Below are positions 5,830 through 8,565 of a DNA stretch of 8,565 bases, piece by piece. The notes under the pieces were generated by a model. It was not told the DNA's origin. It saw only the letters and a list, made by a program, of their open reading frames with translations, and did not search any database. The DNA is from an uncultured Alphaproteobacteria bacterium (lineage in GTDB: Bacteria > Pseudomonadota > Alphaproteobacteria > Micavibrionales > Micavibrionaceae). The stretch spans positions 1 through 8,565 of the forward strand of contig CAKZKV010000234.1 of NCBI GenBank assembly GCA_937124505.1, written 5' to 3'. Numbering within the stretch: the first letter of the stretch is position 1; each line of letters starts with the position of its first letter. Both the position numbers and the translations under genes were made by a program.

Positions 5830-7599
5830 TTAACCAGTCGCTTGATTTTGAAGACTGTTTTGCCCATCCGTGGCTTTTTCTGTATATAAGTGGCTCAAAT
5901 CTAATCCGGGATATTGGATTTTTTGAATTTGATTGTAAAGGTTTTGTGCTTCCATGTCTCCGAGGTAACCACTTTCAACAGTCCCTGAAGACCAACCACC
6001 CAATGACGTAATTGCATCATAAGACAATCCCGCATTTGCCATCGCGGTTCTAAAGTTGTGCCGGAAGCTATGAAAACTGGTCTTGTTCTTTTTTGCGCCA
6101 ATGTTATCTAGAAAATCTGCAAACCATTTAGAAAATTGTGCCGAGTAATACCCTTCTTTATTTTGTCGCAGATCATAGCATAATCTTCTTTTTTTCTGTT
6201 TCCTGAGGCTATCAACATAATCCATGAAACCCATTTTGATCAATTCAGGATGAATGGGAATAAATCTGATGGATTGCTCCGTCTTTGTCTGTTTTGTTAT
6301 ATTTCCTTCATCATCTTCTTCACGCACATGAAACAAATTGATACCACCTATTTTTGTAATATCTGTTAATTCAAGTTAGCAAATTTCATTCATTCTCATA
6401 CCCGTATAGAGGGCTATCAAAGGAACCCAAAACCGTGTTCGCTTATATATTCCCGCTCCAGGTTTGTTATAGCCATGTCCGTCATTAACGCATCCGGTGT
6501 AAAGAGGCGCAGAAAATATTTTTTGAAGTTGATCCTTATCAAAAGGAAAACGTTGCTTGCCCTTTTTCTTGATTTTGATTTTAAGACCGGATGCGGGATT
6601 TTCACGTAAGTATTTTTCATTTACAGCAAAATTCATCAAGGCATTAAGATTGCCGAGATAATTATTGATGGTTTTAGGAGACAACAAAGCCCAATCATTT
6701 TTTTCAGCTATCTTTGCGGCTTCTTCTAAAGATTTTCCTCTTGCCCGTTTTGTAGCATTGGCGGGGGCTTTTAATAGTAAATCCCTCACTCGCTTACAAT
6801 CCTGTCGCGTTATATCGGAAATCTGAGTATCTTCCCCGATCATTTCTTTAAGGGCGCGGAAAAGCACAGACAGATTTTTCTCCGTACCTTTGGTGCGTTG
6901 TACCTCTGGATCATCAAGATATTCCTGCATCAGAGCTTCGAGTGTTTTCTTGGGCAGGTTTGATTTTGAATGTGCCGGTACTTGATGGGCATGGATAAAT
7001 AACTCGTCAGACGGAGCATAGGGCTTGCCATTCCAACGCCTGACATCTTGCCGTGCGTTCTCTGCCAAGGCGCGGCTCATGAGCTGTCCTAAGCGATGAA
7101 AGTTTTCTGATTTGGCTGAAAATGTAATGCCCAGCTCTTTTAAATATTTGTGTGCAGTATTCCAACCATAGTGCTCTGGATGCTTGGCTGTTCCGTTCAC
7201 TTCATCTTCACACAGCCCCAGAAAATACTCTTTATCAATATTGATGTCCTTAATTTCATCTTGAGTTAGATCAGACATGTCATCCGGTATAGCTTTATTT
7301 TCAGCAGTACGTTGTTCGTTAAACCAACGAATTGCAAGTCGTTCTAATTCATAATCTGAATATTGTGAGAGCATGTCTGGTTCATCGCGTTGCGCCTGTA
7401 ATTTGATCCGAAGTTCATCAAACTTGGATTCGTAAACATCCCGTACCTTCCCAACTTTTTTACGGGCTTCACTGTAGTCTTTGGTTTTAAGAGAGACATT
7501 CACTTCGTTCTTGCCATACACAGCAACAACATCGGTAGGGACACGAAGACGGAGGTGATATGTCTGACCTCGTAGTTTCAATCCAGGAATTTTAGGCAT
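5830..7599 (-). pseudogene. Tyrosine recombinase (integrase) interrupted by an in-frame stop
   Basis: Reading through one TAA (codon 408, at 6376-6378) gives a single continuous 589-codon frame. The N-terminal part 'MPKIPGLKLRGQTYHLRLRVP' looks like the DUF6538-type domain of alphaproteobacterial integrases. A core-binding, SAM-like domain lies roughly between residues 215 and 355 ('ALMQEYLDDPEVQRTKG' to 'NPASGLKI'). The catalytic set is complete across the stop: Arg402 in 'YTGMRMNEIC', Lys439, His510 and Arg513 in 'HSFRH', Trp536 and nucleophile Tyr545 in 'GGWSSGTVESGYLG'. The family normally has Gln after 'NEIC' ('EICQL'), so one CAA-to-TAA change explains the stop. TAA ends other genes here, which argues against recoding. 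Possible starts are 7611 and 7599; AGGA at 7611-7614 favours 7599. The 3' part could restart only at an ATG at 6336 lacking a good ribosome binding site. The separate pieces should not recombine DNA. Confidence 0.88.
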
Positions 7600-7615
7600 G
7601 TCATTATTCATCCTG

Positions 7616-7639
7616 TTTGTGTAGCAGTTTTGTGTAGCA
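7616..7639. repeat. Two 11-bp direct repeats before the integrase
   Basis: TTTGTGTAGCA occurs perfectly at 7616-7626 and 7629-7639, a 13-base period, so both copies present nearly the same helix face with slight rotation. They lie just before the recombinase start and after its likely promoter. The likely role is binding of the recombinase itself (arm-type site) or a repressor. Confidence 0.7.
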
Positions 7640-7670
7640 AACAGCAAGAAAAATGATGTTATTTCAATAA

Positions 7671-7699
7671 ATTATAGATATATCAATGGGTTATTTATA
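7671..7699 (-). promoter_or_regulatory. Possible integrase promoter
   Basis: On the minus strand a perfect TATAAT (7676-7671) follows, after 17 bases, a poor -35 element TATAAA (7699-7694). A start near 7664 would place the direct repeats inside the leader. Readthrough from the tRNA gene on the same strand is an alternative source of transcript. Confidence 0.38.
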
Positions 7700-7701
7700 A
7701 A

Positions 7702-7776
7702 TGGTGGGCGGTACTGGGATTGAACCAGTGACCCCTTGCGTGTCGAGCAAGTGCTCTACCGCTGAGCTAACCGCCC
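7702..7776 (-). tRNA. tRNA-Val(GAC)
   Basis: The minus strand gives a full 75-base cloverleaf: acceptor stem GGGCGGT/ACCGCCC, D stem GCTC/GAGC, anticodon stem CTTGC/GCAAG with loop TCGACAC (anticodon GAC, at 7742-7740), variable loop GGGTC, T stem ACTGG/CCAGT with loop TTCAATC, discriminator A and an encoded CCA. Position 33 is C in place of the nearly universal U. The 3' end faces the recombinase gene, so its T-arm to CCA segment is the probable attachment site of the element; the tRNA remains complete after integration. Confidence 0.95.
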
Positions 7777-7787
7777 TTATCAAAGGA

Positions 7788-7815
7788 AACATAGCTTTAC
7801 CTATTTATGTTGCAA
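7788..7815 (-). promoter_or_regulatory. Possible tRNA-Val promoter
   Basis: On the minus strand TTGCAA (7815-7810), 16 bases and TATGTT (7793-7788) match sigma-70 boxes at four of six positions each. The -10 box ends 11 bases before the mature tRNA 5' end. Confidence 0.42.
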
Positions 7816-7933
7816 AAATCAAGCAATTGTTTATCTTTATTTTGTGCATTCTAGAGAATAAAATTTCGTGTAAAAAAGAAAGATCGAGTCTTTAACTTTG
7901 CTTTTCCTCCAGAGACATTAGATAATAATTGAG

Positions 7934-8565
7934 ATGAAAAAATTAAATCACATAAAAGTAATCCTGTTTTTGTGTTTTGGGCTGTCAAGCATACTGACAG
8001 TCACGCCAGCCTCAGCAGAAACGGGGGTATTTATAGATAAGATTATTGGTCGTTATTTACCAACTTTTCGCCTGCAAATGGAGCCGGGAGCATACAAAAA
8101 ATTACCTATAATGGGCGGAAATAGTGACGATGTCGGTGGACTTCTGGTCATAGATTTTACTGAGGAAAAAGAATTTTATGGCTTTTCTGCCTTAATCTGT
8201 GATGAAGAAAATGCAAAAAAGTACGAGGCTCGTGAGAAAGCGCATTGTTTTCGCAAGGAAATTGATGTCAAAAGTGACCAGTTGAAATATAAGTTCGAAG
8301 GGTCTGAAGTTTATTATCTGTTTATTGTAAACCGCACACAACCACTTCGTACCAACAGAGATATTATCGTCCAAACCTATGCTTACACTAATTTGACGCC
8401 AGTCGTCAGAGAGCGTCTGAAGGAACAGATAACTTATATTCAGAATAAACTGAATGCTTATTTTGATACCAAGCCCATTAATTATGGTGTTGTGTCATGT
8501 GACAACAAATATGTCCCGTCTGATCCTGCAAAACGAACCATTACGCTATGCAGTGAACTTATTTT
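7934..8565 (+). CDS. Exported protein, possibly DUF4344-like metallopeptidase (3' end cut off)
   Basis: The frame is open from the ATG at 7934 to the window end, giving at least 210 residues. Residues 1-28 form a Sec signal peptide: a basic start 'MKKLNHIK', a hydrophobic core and 'TPASA' before the likely cleavage after Ala28, so the protein is periplasmic or secreted. The mature part has scattered Cys residues and a mixed alpha/beta look. Near the cut end 'VSCDNKYVPSDPAKRTITLCSELI' recalls the 'YDP...I.LCYEL' segment of DUF4344 putative metallopeptidases, which precedes their zinc-binding helix. That helix, if present, lies beyond the window, so the assignment is tentative. The ribosome binding site is weak (GAG just before the ATG). 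It lies outside the integrated element, on the other side of tRNA-Val. Confidence 0.75.
   Translation, partial: MKKLNHIKVILFLCFGLSSILTVTPASAETGVFIDKIIGRYLPTFRLQMEPGAYKKLPIMGGNSDDVGGLLVIDFTEEKEFYGFSALICDEENAKKYEAREKAHCFRKEIDVKSDQLKYKFEGSEVYYLFIVNRTQPLRTNRDIIVQTYAYTNLTPVVRERLKEQITYIQNKLNAYFDTKPINYGVVSCDNKYVPSDPAKRTITLCSELI

Noticed and set aside
5772..5867. Longer Rep-like protein starting at the ATG at 5867
   Set aside because: It lacks a good ribosome binding site and overlaps the recombinase, whereas the GTG at 5771 has AAAGGGG; it remains possible.
6376..6378. Recoding of TAA as a sense codon
   Set aside because: TAA serves as the normal stop of other genes in the window, such as those ending at 3581 and 4755, and no recoding signal is apparent.
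1..7700. Second copy of the tRNA-Val 3' end marking the other attachment site
   Set aside because: I looked for GGGCGGTACTGGGATTG-like sequence by eye and found none; a short or degenerate copy could have been missed.
1..8565. CRISPR array, toxin-antitoxin pair or phage structural genes
   Set aside because: No regularly spaced repeats, paired small toxin-antitoxin ORFs or capsid-like proteins are visible.

Overview
The window looks like chromosomal DNA of a moderately AT-rich alphaproteobacterium. The lineage call rests on GGAAC-N16-(C/T)NTT promoter motifs resembling EcfG (general stress sigma factor) promoters, on a set of small stress-type envelope genes, on a 'tcctgaa-N5-ttcagga' palindrome of a kind common in alphaproteobacterial intergenic DNA, and on a tRNA-Val(GAC). 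The genus cannot be named from the sequence.

Region 1 (1-2314) is a stress and envelope cluster: a CsbD-family protein, a small conserved acidic protein on the minus strand, then DUF1328 membrane protein, an entericidin-like lipoprotein and a membrane-anchored double PRC-barrel protein on the plus strand. The minus-strand gene and the DUF1328 gene diverge, and each has an EcfG-like promoter with an identical 16-base spacer, so the block is probably part of the general stress regulon.

Region 2 (2315-2651) has no gene. It holds a strongly structured segment (2362-2446) with two mutually exclusive foldings and a REP-like palindrome.

Region 3 (2652-4513) holds two GT2 glycosyltransferases of identical length (309 residues), clearly paralogous and arranged tail to tail with 2 bases between their stop codons. 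They probably modify a surface glycan.

Region 4 (about 4523-7776) is a small tRNA-associated integrated element on the minus strand. tRNA-Val(GAC) has its 3' end facing a tyrosine recombinase gene, which is followed by a gene resembling rolling-circle replication initiators (Rep_trans type). The recombinase gene carries an in-frame TAA where its family usually has Gln, separating the first catalytic Arg from the other catalytic residues, so the element is probably immobilised. No second copy of the tRNA 3' end is visible in the window, so the far boundary is lost or lies outside.

Region 5 (7934-8565) is the start of an exported protein of possible metallopeptidase-like (DUF4344-like) type, cut by the window end.
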